In this document: positions 25,784 through 43,556 of the stretch, piece after piece
How positions within the stretch are numbered: the first letter of the stretch is position 1
Layout of the letters: every line of letters starts with the position of its first letter
DNA from: Papio anubis
Lineage: Eukaryota > Chordata > Mammalia > Primates > Cercopithecidae
DNA length: 64,000 nucleotides
Reading direction: 5' to 3'
Assembly: GCF_008728515.1 (NCBI RefSeq)
Contig: NC_044981.1
Span: 116,344,385-116,408,384, forward strand
Program-made: the position numbers and the translations under genes
The notes under the pieces: model-generated
Seen by the model: the letters and a program-made list of their open reading frames with translations, nothing else
Database searches by the model: none
What the model was told of the DNA's origin: nothing

Positions 25784-27234
25784 ACTTCAAACTATACTAC
25801 AAGGCTACAGTAACCAAAACAGCATGGTACTAGTACCAAAACAGACATATAGACCAATGGAACAGAACAGAGTCCTCAGAAATAATACCACACATCTACA
25901 GCCAACTGATCTTTGACAAACCTGAGAGAAACAAGAAATGGGGAAAGGATTCCCTGTTTAATAAATGGTGCTGGGAAAATTGGCTAGCCATAAGTAGAAA
26001 GCTGAAACTGGATCCTTTCCTTACTCCTTATACGAAAATTAATTCAAGATGGATTAGAGACTTAAATGTTAGACCTAATACCATAAAAATCCTAGAAGAA
26101 AACCTAGGTAGTACCATTCAGGACATAGGCATGGGCAAAGACTTCATGTCTAAAACACCAAAAGCAACGGCAGCAAAAGCCAAAATTGACAAATGGGATC
26201 TAATTAAACTAATGAGCTTCTGCACACCAAAAGAAACTACCATCAGAGTGAACAGGCAACCTACAGAATGGGAGAAAATTTTTGCAATCTACTCATCTGA
26301 CAAAGGGCTAATATCCAGAACCTACAAAGAACTCAAACAAATTTACAAGAAAAAAACAAACAACAAACAACCCCATCAAAAAGTGGGCAAAGGATATGAA
26401 CAGACATTTCTCAAAAGAAGGCATTCATACAGCCAACAGACACATGAAAAAATGCTCATCATCACTGGCCATCAGAGAAATGCAAATCAAAACCACAATG
26501 AGATACCATCTCACACCAGTTAGAATGGCGATCATTAAAAAGTCAGGAAACAACAGGTGCTGGAGAGGATGTGGAGAAATAGGAACACTTTTACACTGTT
26601 GGTGGGATTGTAAACTAGTTCAACCATTATGGAAAACAGTATGGCGATTCCTCAAGGATCTAGAACTAGATGTACCATATGACCCAGCCATCCCATTACT
26701 GGGGATATACCCAAAGGATTATAAATCATGCTGCTATAAAGACACATGCACACGTATGTTTATTGCGGCACTATTCACAATAGCAAAGACTTGGAATCAA
26801 CCCAAATGTCCATCAGTGACAGACTGGATTAAGAAAATGTGGCACATATACACCATGGAATACTATGCAGCCATAAAAAAGGATGAGTTTGTGTCCTTTG
26901 TAGGGACATGGATGCAGCTGGAAACCATCATCCTTAGCAAACTATCACAAGAACAGAAAACCAAACACTGCATGTTCTCACTCATAGGTGGGAACTGAAC
27001 AATGAGATCACTTGGACTCGGGAAGGGGAACATCACACACCGGGGCCTATCATGGGGAGGGTGGAGGGGGGAGGGATTGCATTGGGAGTTATACCTGATG
27101 TAAATGACGAGTTGATGGGTGCTGACGAGTTGATGGGTGCAGCACAGCAACATGGCACAAGTATACATATGTAACAAACCTGCACGTTATGCACATGTAC
27201 CCTAGAACTTAAAGTATAATAAAAAATAAAAAAT
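25784..27234 (+). mobile_element. Young 5'-truncated L1PA-type LINE-1
   Basis: It covers the last ~1.2 kb of ORF2 and the whole 3' UTR, including the G-rich ggggagggtggaggggggag run, and has an (A)nT tail. ORF2 remains in two frames: 26131-26523 and, after a single frameshift near 26340, a 200-codon stretch at 26396-26998 ending in the ORF2 C-terminus. Short similar flanks (aaaattcag and aaaaaacag) suggest the target duplication. Low divergence and the shared 3' UTR with the copy at 8350 mark it as a lineage-recent insertion. It is too truncated to be mobile. Confidence 0.92.
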
Positions 27235-27487
27235 AAAAAAACAGTTAGATAGAACAAATAAATGCTAGTGTTTGATAGCACAACAGGGGGACTGTAGTTA
27301 ACAATAATTTCTTGTATATTTAAAAATGGCTAGAAGAGAACATTTGGAATGTTCCCAACACAAAGAAATGATAAATATTTGAAGTGATGGATATCCCACT
27401 GACCCAGATTTGATCATTACATATTGTATGCATGTATTAAAATATCATGTGTACCCCATAAACATGTACCATTATTATGTGTCAATA

Positions 27488-27840
27488 AAAATGCCTATGC
27501 AGAGCATATGTATTCAGTCATTCATTGACTCTTTCATCCATTCATTCATTTATTTGAAATACGCATTTGATTGCCTAGCCTACATACAAGGTGTCAGGCA
27601 CTGTATCAAGGCCGGAAATAATCAGTGAACAAAACAGATAATATCCCCACCTTTGAGGAGCTGTCATTCTGGAAAAAAAGGGTTTGGAAAAACTAAAGCA
27701 AGAAAGAGGAATAGGTCATAGGGAAGAAACCAAGATGAGGCAAGGAGAATGTCTAGGGACCAAATTTAAAGAGACTTTCTCCCTCAGGGACATGCAAGTC
27801 CTCACCCAGCTTGCAGGACCTTGAGAGTGACCGCCTTCTT
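27488..27840. repeat. Right copy of the ~350-bp direct repeat flanking an L1
   Basis: It is the counterpart of 21446-21793. The ancient repeat to which it belongs continues past this copy (about 27841-28060), as expected if the pre-insertion locus read from 21445 through one copy into 27841. Confidence 0.8.
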
Positions 27841-30800
27841 GAAGTCTGTACCATAGGTGCCTGCATTTCTCTGGTCCTCGTCCTGTTAGGAAGACACCTG
27901 AAATATGGGGTTGCCATTTTGCATATAGTGGTCAGGTAAGGTCCCACTAAGATGTTGCCATTTGAGCAAAATCTTGAGGGAGGGAAAGGGCGTAGCTATC
28001 TGGTGAGAGAGTGCTCTAGACAGAGTGGACAGCTAGAGTAAGGCTAGGTAAGATGCGTACCCTCCATATTCATACTTGTGCTGTCCTCTGCTACTTTTCT
28101 GTGTGTACATTATACTTCAATAAATGTCTACTTAAAAAATTAAATGTGCCCCACTTTTGTCACTGCCACCAAAGACATGTCAGCCTTGCTGTGTCCCCTG
28201 TTCTGCCCAATAGCCCATGATTCACAGTGTTTTTCCATGGGGATCTGTCCCTGAAAGTGATGAAGGGGCTGGATCTGAGGTAATAACAGAAAAGTTCAGT
28301 GAGCAAGAGAACAGCACAGATATAGGTCAGAGGGGGAGTGATGAAGGTATAGGCATTACTTAGAGTGGTTGTGGATAAATTAATGATACTTCCATGGAAT
28401 TTTTCAGTTTGACCTGTGTTTGCGAAGTTTCCCCTCCTTCAGAGATACTATAGTAATTTCATTTTTTTTTTTTTACATTCACAATAAGACACTAAAGACA
28501 ATGTTTGTGCTTTGATTCCTTTTCAAAATTTTAGTAGCACAGGCAGATCTCATCATTACGTAATCATAGAGTTCTCAGGTACGTGATTTTTTGATATGCC
28601 TGTGGGCAATTTGTACTCAGAACTTGCCATTTTGCAGTAGAATTGAGAAGATATTACACAGTGGAGGAACTGAACCATTGTTTTACTAGATGCCAAAATG
28701 GTTACATTAACTATATGATTTAGATGGTTAGCTTGTTTTGATTCACAAAGAGGGAAAAAGCTGGGGTGGATGTGACAGATATGGCTGAAGATGTTATTGT
28801 TAACTTTCTTAGCTGGTTTGACGACTATATGAGAATTGTCCTTATTAGAAGATAAAAGCTGAGGTATTAAGGTATAAAATTTGATGATATTTTTACCTTT
28901 TAAATGGTTCTGAAAAAAATAGAAGAGGGAGAAACAGAGACAGAGAGAGAGGCATGATATGCTAAAAGATTTATAATTCTTGAATGAGATTGGTGGATAT
29001 GTGAGTAATCATTGTACTATTCTTTAATATTTTCTTTTATGTTTCCAAATGAGAACAAAAGATAGGTATTCATTAACTTGGTCAAAATTATAAAACACAG
29101 CTGAACAAGAATAAAAATACTCATTACAGATGTGAAAAGTATTCAAAGATAATCCACGTTAGGAGGCATGAAATGGTTAAAGAAAAAGGAATAATCTCAT
29201 TAAGCTATTGCCAGCCGGGGCTGGCTGGACTGGGTCATGGGGACAGGGTCATGAGATGCCAGTGCCAATCAGGTAGTAATCAGATAGTGATGATTGTTTG
29301 AAGAATAAGATAATTTACTTGAGGTAGATTTCGGTCTAAACAATTCTCTTTCTATCATATACAAGACAACATTCCTCCTCACACTGTCTGGAGGAAAGCA
29401 AATGCATACAAGCAATTTTGAAGCACATGCACTGGAGGAGAAAGGAACTATTTCTATATTCTATGGTGTAGCCTCTACAAACAAAAATAAATAGCTAGAG
29501 GTGAAAGGAAATACAGCCACAATGTGACACACTTTGAACTCTGAACTTGGAGCAATTGCAGATGGAAAAATTGAGTATAAAATCATCAACCCAGCATTAT
29601 TTACAATGTGACCTAGAAGTAAATCAGCAGATGAGCTACTTGCATTCAATGTGGGAGTAGGAAAGGTGGAAGCTGATGCGTTGTCTATCCTCTTCCCAAC
29701 ACCATTTTCCTCTGCCTTTTTAGGCTCCCGTTCCCTCAACTTTCCAACCACTGCCAGCGAGATCAGAGGGGCAATATCTTTCGAGTGGTAGCTCTTATCA
29801 GGAAATGGTGTTATAGCTTTTTTTTAATCTTGTATTTTGACAAACATGTTGCAATGTTTCCATCACTGCAAAGTAAGTGGAATCATAAGGCTTTTCAAAG
29901 TTCATCTAGCTGATTTCCATAGAATATTAGTTTCATCTATCACATTATTAAAGTTGTTTTTCTCCCTGAGGACATCATCTATTTAAATAGCTGAGAACAC
30001 ATCTATTTCATGTAGCTGTTTCTGTATAAAGCAACAGGAAGAACTGCTTACACATAGTAGAAATATATTAATAGTACACCCACACAAATGTGTACATACA
30101 TACACATACATAGACACATATACAGATTTTATATTAAGTTCTAGAGTATCACTTTCACCTCATCACATTCCTTTTCTTATTATTAGGAAAAGTAGGGTTG
30201 TACTAATTGCTTGACTATCGTGGTAAAGAATGGGAGAATGGGTATCCAAGCTTCCAGATAAACAGCATTTTTTACCCAGTAATGTGGAAGCTAGGCTAAC
30301 TAAGCAACTGTAAATATAGAGAGCTCTTTGAATAGCAGAAAAATGTACAGAGGAAGAGGGAAATGATGTTAAGATAAGGGAGCTAAGGAAGAATCTTAGG
30401 TTGCTGATGATGACAAATGCTCTGGAATCTGAGACTTTAATCCCAGTCTCTGCAGAGGCTTGAAGAGACATGACCGAACACAACTTGGCTACTTTTTAAT
30501 CAATGGCCTATGTTGAAAGGTGTCAATCTGAAAATTAATATGAGTAATTTTATTTTTTAAAGAAGGATATTATTAGAAATTATAAGTTTTCTCCACTGGC
30601 GATTTCTCTCAAGTAGCTGTATCTACTAACAGGAAAAGCCAGACACGAACTCCTGTAGCAGCATTATTTAATAATGCTCATGGCACAAACCTAGGCATAT
30701 TTAATGTTCCAATTCCAGCCAAATATAAATGGTTTCTTAGTGGACCTCTCTTACTTCCATCCATTTTTAAGGGTATGTTAGGTCGTAATGAGAATGATCA

Positions 30801-31620
30801 TGTTCCCTTTGCTTTGATTCTCAGTGAATCTGCTCTTTGGCCTCTTTGCTCATCCATGGGAAAAATCAGTCATATAAGAAGCTAAAATTGAGCAAGGAGC
30901 ATGTTAGAGGTTTAAATTAAGCAGGCTTCTTTTGTTAGGGCTACATTTCTAATGCCTTTTAAAATGAACATTTTATTTCTCTGGTAGACAATTCCAAGAA
31001 ATCAGATGAAATGTCTTATCTCGTAAATGAAAAGTTAATTCTGAAGCCTATAATGTGTAAGATATGTGTGAGTGGACTTTGTTATATATAAATAAGGTGC
31101 CACTTTACAACGGCAGGGCATGTGTAAATGAGGAGAAACATTTATGATGTGTGCCACATTGACCTAGTATCTCCAGAATTCTGTCATGATTGGCTGGGTG
31201 ATGATAGGAAGAGGTAAGATTATCTCTATTCTCTTACCTCAACCTCCCAACCCAAAACCAACATCTTGGAGAAAAGAATTCAAATATAAACTTAAGAGAA
31301 AAAGAAAGCAGAAGAGAGCAGGGAGAGGAGAGAGGGGGAGAAAGAACAGGAGGCCAGTGAAATCAATCTTCAGTATCCTTGCCCTCACTTCCCTGTCAAT
31401 GTCTCAGTCTCTATTAACTCTGCCAGCCTCCTTCACAAATATTGCTTCCTGAATTCTGGATTCTGTTCCCTCAGAATTTTAAAAGTGGCTCTTTACTTAT
31501 GATTTTATTGTGAGCTATTGAAAAAAATAAGGCTTAGAAATTGAAATATGCGTTTGTAGGAAATGTGCCAGTTCATATAATGAAAGATAGTTGAACAACA
31601 TGTGTCCGTGGGATGATAAC
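27841..31620. other. GRM1 intron, mostly unique
   Basis: The first ~220 bp continue an ancient repeat of unknown name. The rest shows no exon or young repeat. There is a T run at about 28462-28474 and an ACATAC-rich stretch at about 30060-30125. Confidence 0.5.
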
Positions 31621-31624
31621 AGCT

Positions 31625-31830
31625 TTGAGTTGGCTCCAAGCCCAGCTTTGGCAATTTCTAGCTGAGAGCTTAGGGGCAAGTGACTCAATCCCTCTGGGTC
31701 TCAGATTCCCTCATCTATAAAATGGGGGGATGATAATACCTGCTTTCAAAGGGTCATTTTAAGGAGTAATTGAAATGATGTCTGTAAAGCATCTATTGTA
31801 CTTGCTTAAGAACACACTTGACCAATGTTA
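31625..31830 (+). repeat. MIR SINE relic
   Basis: Good matches in order: cccagctttggcaatttcta, gggcaagtgactcaatccct, tcagattccctcatctataa, aatggggggatgataatacc, and gtaaagcatct. This is among the better-preserved MIRs in the window. Confidence 0.85.
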
Positions 31831-36860
<5,030 letters not shown>

Positions 36861-36864
36861 TCCT

Positions 36865-37223
36865 ATGGTCGAAATGCTTATGTTCACCCCCTTCCATTCA
36901 TATGCTGAAAATCCTAACCCCCAAGGTGATGGTATTAGGAGGAGGGGCCTTCAGGAGATGATTAGGCCATGAGGACAAAGTCCTCATGAATGAGATTAGT
37001 AAAAGCAGCCTTAAAAAGCTTTCTAGCCCCTTCCACCACACAAGGAAACAATTAGAAGGCGCCATCTGTGAACCAGAAAGCAGGCCCTCACTAGACACCA
37101 AATCTGTTGGTGCCTTGTTCTTGGACTTTCCAGCCTCCAGGACTGTGAGCAATAAATTTCTGTTATTTGTGAACCATGCAGTTTATGATATTTTGCTATA
37201 GCATCCTAAATGAAGAAAGACAA
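36865..37223 (+). mobile_element. MaLR-like LTR relic (ERVL-MaLR), subfamily unassigned
   Basis: Landmarks in order are tcatatgctgaaaatcctaa, ggtgatggtattaggagg, gaaggcgccatctgtgaacc, ttggactttccagcctccag, and ctgtgagcaataaatttctg with its AATAAA signal. Primate MLT/MST-type LTRs have this structure. It is in plus orientation, antisense to GRM1. Confidence 0.75.
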
Positions 37224-39522
37224 TCTATAAGGCAATAGCATGATTTCATTCCTATTTCTATTACTATTAACGTCCTAAAATACTCTGGTTATTTTCATTA
37301 CTACATGAATACTGGAGAACAACTTTGTACTGGCATAAACATTTATGTCTCAGTCATGGGAACTCCAGCATTCTTACATCTCCTTTCCATGTTGCTGTTC
37401 ACTCTATAATTAATGTTGCAGTTTCCCAAAGCTGCATGCTTGGTTGCTCCTTACTAGTTTTGCAAAGTGGGTTTCTTTTCTGCAGTACCTATGCAAAGTG
37501 CTCATCCTCCTGGAGTAGAAGATGAGTCATGAACTCTTGCTCTTTGTGCTTGACTGAAGGAAATGGCAATTAATCAACACATACTCTTCTTCATCAGCTC
37601 TCTTCATCCCTCTCCCATCTCACACACCCCTGCTTAATCCCTCCTGCAATTATTTCTCTCTAAACTGACTCATGCTCACAATCCCTCTCAGCCTATCACT
37701 CCAGGAGGCTACAGCCAATCAAATTAAGTTGGCATCTGAAACCTATTGTCTGTATCTAGCCTAGACTTTTATTATTATTAATATTATTATTATTATTTTA
37801 TCTAGACAAGGAATGTCAGTTGATTGTCTCTTCTGCCTGTTCTTAATGTGCAAATGCATTCTGTCACCCACAGGGTAGCTAATGGCTTCTCCACCTCCAA
37901 ATTCTTGCAATTTCTACAAATAGTTGTCCCCTAAAAGAATAGGGTACTCTGGGAAAGTAAAGAAAGCTCTCCTTTGCCAGGTAAACAAAGTGCACTTAGA
38001 ATGAGAAGAGAGGAATGGTACACCCAGAGCACATTATTCATCTCTTTGCTGTGCGGACTTTTGACTAATAGAGAGTTATTATCCCTCAGTTGCTAGACGT
38101 ACCAGAAAGTTCTTTAGAGTATCTTTCTGAGTGATAGCCAAGTGAGAATTAACTGTGGGCTGCTGGCTCACACTCATCCTGTTGATCAACGACACTAATC
38201 TACACCTCTGATATCTTTCCATTTTAAATTCATTAGAGCTATGGAACCTGTTGTACTGTTGTGAGTGCTTGATGTGAGTAATTTCCATTTTCATTTCCAG
38301 GAATTTTTGTGTTTTATTTCAGATTACATTATTACAGCTTCTCACATACTCACAAAGAAGGCTTCGCTACAATGCTGGCTCTAGAATGTCTTTTTCCTTT
38401 AAATCGGTTTCCAAAGACTTTATTTTAGCTTCTTCATTTGCTTTTTCATAATAGAAATCAGTTCACACTTCATTAGCATTTAGAAACAAAAAAAAAAATT
38501 CACAATATTTTGGTATAAAACACATTTTTTAAAAAAAAGTCCTAAAAGCTGGGAAAAAATCTATTGAAAAATATCAAGGAAAAATTACTGACTTCGTTTT
38601 AAAAAGCCTTCCTCATACTGCGTGTATTACTGAACGCCGCCTTTTCTTTTGACCCCAGGGTTCCTTCCAGGCATGTTGGTCTTTATTTTGGAATTTTTTA
38701 TGCTATAAATTACATATTCACAACATCCTCTCAATGCATTCAGTTTACGTTGTGTGATGACTAACTGAAGTAATTATAAGCGGGACCAAAAGCATGAACA
38801 CTGGTATGACAGGAGGAGGACGTACAGGGAGATTTTCAAAACAGAAATTGAAAACGGATTATGCTAACCAATTGCAAGCAAAAGGATATGATCCCTAAGA
38901 AAAGACCCAGGGGAAAGCTTAAGTAAGATCTGAATATTTAATTAAAGATGGAGAAGAAACAAGTTAAAATTATGCACCTACATTTTAGATAACTTGTAAA
39001 GAGAGAGGAGTAAACTTGAATTTATGAAGTATCAAAAATGCATCGGGCCTTGTGCTAGGCACATTGTATGCTATCTTTGGGAATCATTGAAGGAAGGTTT
39101 ACATTCTAATTCTGACCCCTTATTGAGCCTAGTGTCCAGTGGAACACAGGATGAAAGAGGGTTTACAGAGGCAGGTAGTCAATGTTCTGAATCTCAGACC
39201 CACTTGTTGCTCCTGGTACCACTTCCTCGAAGCTTTTCACATGCCCAATTCCTGAATCATTCCATCTACCCCACTTGCATCCAGTCAAAATCTGTTCCCA
39301 CCTAACTAGCAGCTTGGAAGAAATCTGATAAATTGATCATTTTAATTGCTGACAATGACTGATATCATTTATCCTTCCTAGAGCTGTCAGATTTTAACAG
39401 GGAGAATCCAGTTAGGTCTCACAAGGTACTCCGTAAGTGCAGGACTTCAAGCTGACAATAAAGAGATACATGGAGGCTTATTTAGGGTCAAACAGTCCCT
39501 TACAGTACTTCTGAAATGACAT
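37224..39522. other. GRM1 intron, mostly unique
   Basis: There is an ATT-rich microsatellite at about 37768-37798 and a short MIR/L2-like patch near 39030-39070 (gtgctaggcacattgtatg). Nothing else is recognised. Confidence 0.5.
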
Positions 39523-39537
39523 TAAGAAGGTTGCCAA

Positions 39538-39832
39538 GGTCGGGCATAGTGGCTTACACATGTAATCCCAGCACTTTGGGAGGCCAAGGTAAATGGATCA
39601 CTTGAGGTCAGAAGTTCAAGATCGGCCTGGCCAACATGGTGAAACCCCATCTCTACTAAAAATACAAAAAAATTAACCAGGCATGGTAGCACACACCTGT
39701 AGTCATAGCTACTTGGGAGGCTAAGGTAGGGGAATCACTTGAACCCCGGGGGTCAGAAATTGCAGTGAGCCAAGACTGCGCCACTGCACTCCAGCCTGGG
39801 CAACAGAGTGAGACTCTTTCTCAAAACACAAA
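39538..39832 (+). mobile_element. AluS-type element
   Basis: A full-length but diverged Alu with gtgagccaagactgcgccac and cttgaggtca, typical of AluS. A duplication near aagaaggttgccaa recurs as aagaagattgccaa after the tail. Confidence 0.94.
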
Positions 39833-39879
39833 AAGAAGATTGCCAACCATGTTGCTAATTTTAGGATCTGCTAAAAGGC

Positions 39880-40075
39880 AGTGTGATGTTGCCTGATTAG
39901 AAGCCTCAGAGTGAGAGCACTTGCCTCCACAGCTTGCAATCTGTGGACATTAGGTGAGTTCCTTAGTTTCTCTGATACCCAGTTTTATTATCTGTAAAAG
40001 AAAGACAATGATCCACCTACAACAATGAAGATTACATGATTTGATGTTCCACTTGAACACAGCATATGCTTTTCT
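39880..40075 (+). repeat. MIR SINE relic
   Basis: Blocks gtgagagcacttgcctcc, aggtgagttccttagtttct, and cagttttattatctgtaaaa follow the MIR order. Strongly diverged. Confidence 0.65.
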
Positions 40076-40978
40076 AAAAAGCTCTAAGTCTGGGACATCA
40101 TACACTGAAAGGTGACGGGGCCTATAAGGCCCTGGGCTTGCTGAGTGGCAGCCAAGCTGAGGGTCTTTTTCCTTCCTCCTGAAGGTGTTAATTCTTCTGC
40201 CATTCTGATTATGCCTTTCCTAGGAAATTGCGTATGAATGAACACAACTATTCTTGATACTAACAAAATTTCCTATGTACCAATTATGCTTGAGCAACTG
40301 GTAGTATCAAAACAAGTATTGCAGAGCAGACTGTATGTAAAATGGCTTGGAGAGGATTTTATGCATATTTACCTTGGTTTACTTTTTATCTGCTTTTTGT
40401 TTGATTAATTCTTTAAAAGTCATAGGGACTCGATTCCAAAAAGAAAGTTGTTTCCTTTCTTGCTCCACGAGATATGTTAGCAGAAACATAAGTTAGCATG
40501 AGGAGAAGGGAGACACATGCAGGACCTAGTTCTCTTTGCATATTGAGCTCTTTAACCAGGTGTAATAGTCAAAATATTTCATAACCAGAATGGTATATAG
40601 TTAATCAATCAGAAAGACGCTGGCCCGGTACTGGCAAGGTCTGAGAGGTTTCTGTTGGCCAAGTGTACTTTCTTTAGTTTCCTGGGCTTGCAGGGAGGTC
40701 CCAAGCATTCTGGAAAAAGGGTTAAGTGATAGCTGAGTAAGGGGGTGGCACCAGTAGAATACTGGGTATCGGGTGTTGAAAAAGAAGTATTTTAATATTT
40801 TAAAAAGTAGTGTGGTCTTTGGTAATTTCATCTGATATTATCCCTGGACTTTTTGCTACCTAGTTGTATCTATCCTCATGACACCCAGAAACCATGGAAC
40901 CAGATGAAGCCATAGTTGCCATCTGTCTGGCACAAGAAGGCTCACAAGGTTATTTAGATTCATTACTGAAAAGATTAC

Positions 40979-41225
40979 CTTCCAGGAGCATCTCCTTTCT
41001 CATCAAACCACACCTCCTCTCCAGATACGCCGATGAATGAGGACTTGATGAGGAAGTCCAGGAGCTTGCTGCCGTCGATGGGCTTCATGGCATCGCAGAG
41101 GCCCACGTGGCCAGGGCAGAGGGCATGGTGCATGTTCTGCAGCCCATGTGCCATGGCATAGATGGCATTGATGACAAACCCCATCTTACTGTCCTGGACA
41201 TAGTTTTCTTCTAAGCTTTCATTGC
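40979..41225 (-). CDS. GRM1: GRM1 coding exon: C-terminal part of the glutamate-binding Venus-flytrap domain
   Basis: This 247-bp exon encodes residues about 396-478 of metabotropic glutamate receptor 1, a class C G-protein-coupled receptor of neuronal membranes that couples to Gq and phospholipase C. The reading starts with two bases completing Gly396, runs through GNESLEENYVQDSKMGF and LCDAMKPIDGSKLLDF, and ends with two bases of the Arg478 codon. The lysine in QDSKMGF is Lys409, a known glutamate-contacting residue. The asparagine of the opening NES sequon is the Asn397 glycosylation site, and the CPGHVGLC cysteines match the 432-439 disulfide. The acceptor reads ttacag and the donor AG/gtaatc on the minus strand. 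The wording matches GRM1 rather than its close paralogue GRM5 (AMAHGLQNMHHAL against SMAYGLHNMQMSL). No stop or frameshift is present. The residue numbers come from family knowledge, the codons from the sequence. Confidence 0.98.
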
Positions 41226-43255
41226 CTGTAACAATAAAAATTCATCACTACCAAGGTCACAATAATAAAGACTAGGCTTCTAGGTTTAATTCTCAAATGC
41301 TTTTGGGGGTTCTCAGAGGAAGGGAATGAGCAATGACACTGGCAGAAGCCAAGCCCACCTGTGCAAGCTTTGTACTTGTGGCTAGCTCTAGTGGATTCCA
41401 CCTGCAAATAGTTTATTCAGTTTTATTCTCTCTATTCAATAATGGTTTTGTGAGATATAAAACAAATTCCAGAGGGGTGAAAATAAAGGACTTTCAAATA
41501 TTGTAAAGAAATCCTGAAGGAGTAACAGAAATAACTCTTATTCCCCCTTTGTTTACAGGAATTTATATTAAAAATCTCCTATATCATGGTACTGAAAAAA
41601 CATTTTTTATTCCTTTATGACAATCCACAGTTTACAGAAATTCAGTTTATGCATTATCTAAACCATGGTATTTTCTTTTGGTGATTCCACTATTTTTTTC
41701 ATTTCCAGGGCCACAAAACTCCAGAGTTAGAATTGGTCAGTATGAATCTCTTCTTATAAATGGTTGATGGGGCAGAAATATTTAAATCAGATTTGCTAAT
41801 TATTGGAAACTCAGGTAAAATGTTTCTTGATGAAAGAGTCACACTACACATTAATTTTAGCCTTTAGATTTTACCTGTGAATTTCAAAAAGCCTGCAATC
41901 AATTCTACCTATGTCACAGGTGATCAAAAATCCCCTACTGCCAAGCAGGTTCACAAGAATGGTATTGTGTTAGATATAAGCTCCATATTGGAAGTCTAGA
42001 CTTCCGGACATATATATGGATGAGAAATTTGGGGACCAACTGGGTTTGCTGAAATAAAGGTAACAGGTTTGGAAAACAAAAAATATATTTGGGAAACATC
42101 ACTGGCATAATTCAGAGACTTTAGTTGGTTCCTGAAATTTGCTTCTCTCTGCAGTGAACTTTTCCTCCCTCATTTGACTGACAGTGGGGGGTCGATGTGA
42201 TGTGTGCTTGAAGTACTAGAAGGTGGGGAAGTCAGCAATTTAGCTGCATATGGGGTTGAGAACAACATGGGGCTCCTCACACTCCCTGCTGGCTGCCCTC
42301 TTTGTTGCAACCTAAATAGGTCACTGGACACTAAGGTTCCCAGGCTAAGACTAGCAGAGGAATATTTAGGAAGTTAGACAGTTTGAGTCTTTAGAAGAAA
42401 CGGTAAAGAGTTTTGACTTTGATGTCGAACTTGGGATGAAAATGGACATTTTTAAAGAGTTCTATTTAAAGGCCTATCTATTTAGATGTAGGCAAAAGCT
42501 TGAAAAAGATTTACTTATATCTACCCTGAGAGTGAGATATAAAATACCCAGGCTAGGTTAAAGGGGAAGAAGATTAGATTTTAATCCATTTTTGAGCTTT
42601 TCATGATAGGACATTGTTAAAAGTGTAATTTGCTAAAGCAATATTTTCCTGATTGGAAGGAAATTTTCCAAGTGGAAATGAGGAGTCAGAAAGACAGGAA
42701 GGGCATTTTAAAATCAAACCACACAAAATAAGTATAGAAAGTTATATAAGAAAGAAAGCAAAGATCCTCCTTCCAAAAATTGCAGAGTCATTTAAACAGA
42801 GTAGCTTATGTCTGTCACCCAGAACCCACGGCCCTTTTTGTTGGTTTTCTTTCTCTCCCTCTCCAACTTACTGGGACTATAAAAGAGGTAAATTTGTGCC
42901 ATCTGCCTGGTAACTCTTAAGCAAGCCCTTATAGGCTCGTCCAGAAGACCAAATGCTAAATATTAAAGCTACTAGAATCAGAGAAATTGCCAAGAGTTAA
43001 AGAAAAAAAGGAAAAAAGAAAGAAAGACAAAAACTGAGTGGCAAAATAACCTTCAAGACAGCAGTCCCTTAAAGGGTCCTGGTCAATACTAAAACCATCA
43101 TCCAAAGTGGAGTCATTACAGCCAACACCAGGATCAAACTGTAGAAAAATATCGGAAGAAACACACAACGTTCTTTACCAAATGAAAAATCATCTGTTAG
43201 GGACAAGACTTATGGACACTGAGTTTGCTCTTCCTGTTTTTTATAACTACTATTT
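41226..43255. other. GRM1 intron upstream of the exon at 40979, mostly unique
   Basis: I looked for the preceding ligand-binding exon (family wording NPNFKRICTG next to a donor) here and further up to 64000 and did not find it. No repeats are recognised except purine-rich stretches near 42990-43030. Confidence 0.5.
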
Positions 43256-43269
43256 AAGATTTATTTTAC

Positions 43270-43556
43270 AGCCTGTAATCCCAGCACTTTGGGAGGCCGA
43301 GACGGGCGGATCACGAGGTCAGGAGATGGAGACCATCCTGGGCTAACACGGTGAAACCCCGTCTCTACTAAAAAGTACAAAAAACTAGCCGGGCGAGGTG
43401 GCGGGCGCCTGTAGTCCCAGCTACTCAGGAGGCTGAGGCAGGAGAATGGCGTAAACCCGGGAGGCGGAGCTTGCAGTGAGCGGAGATTGCGCCACTGCAC
43501 TCCAGCCTGGGCGACAGAGCGAGACTCCGTCTCAAAAAAAAAAAAAAAAAAAAAAA
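43270..43556 (+). mobile_element. AluY, 5'-truncated by about 10-35 bases
   Basis: It starts at gcctgtaatcccagcac, lacking the ggccgggcgcggtggctca head, and ends in a 25-base A tail. The 14-bp duplication aagatttattttac (43256-43269) recurs as aagatgtattttac (43557-43570), which proves that the truncation occurred at insertion. Confidence 0.95.

Larger units (their letters stand above)
21794..27487 (+). mobile_element. 5'-truncated L1PB/L1MA-type LINE-1 hosting an Alu and two further L1s
   Basis: The element starts in ORF2 (aaaagagcaagagtagctat) and ends with acc-attattatgtgtcaataaaa near 27468-27490, an old L1 3' end. Nested in it are an AluY (23321-23624), an L1 3' fragment (about 24353-24810) and a young L1 (about 25784-27234). 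An internal deletion near 25568 fuses the cys-rich/C-terminal ORF2 region to the 3' UTR. ORF2 is heavily disrupted; a 141-codon stretch at 21871-22296 retains the endonuclease part with GDFD and a degenerate FRIDHTLG. It is flanked by direct repeats of about 350 bp. Confidence 0.88.

Noticed and set aside
26396..26998. 200-codon frame as a functional protein gene
   Set aside because: It is the C-terminal end of L1 ORF2 in a 5'-truncated copy, without promoter or start of its own.
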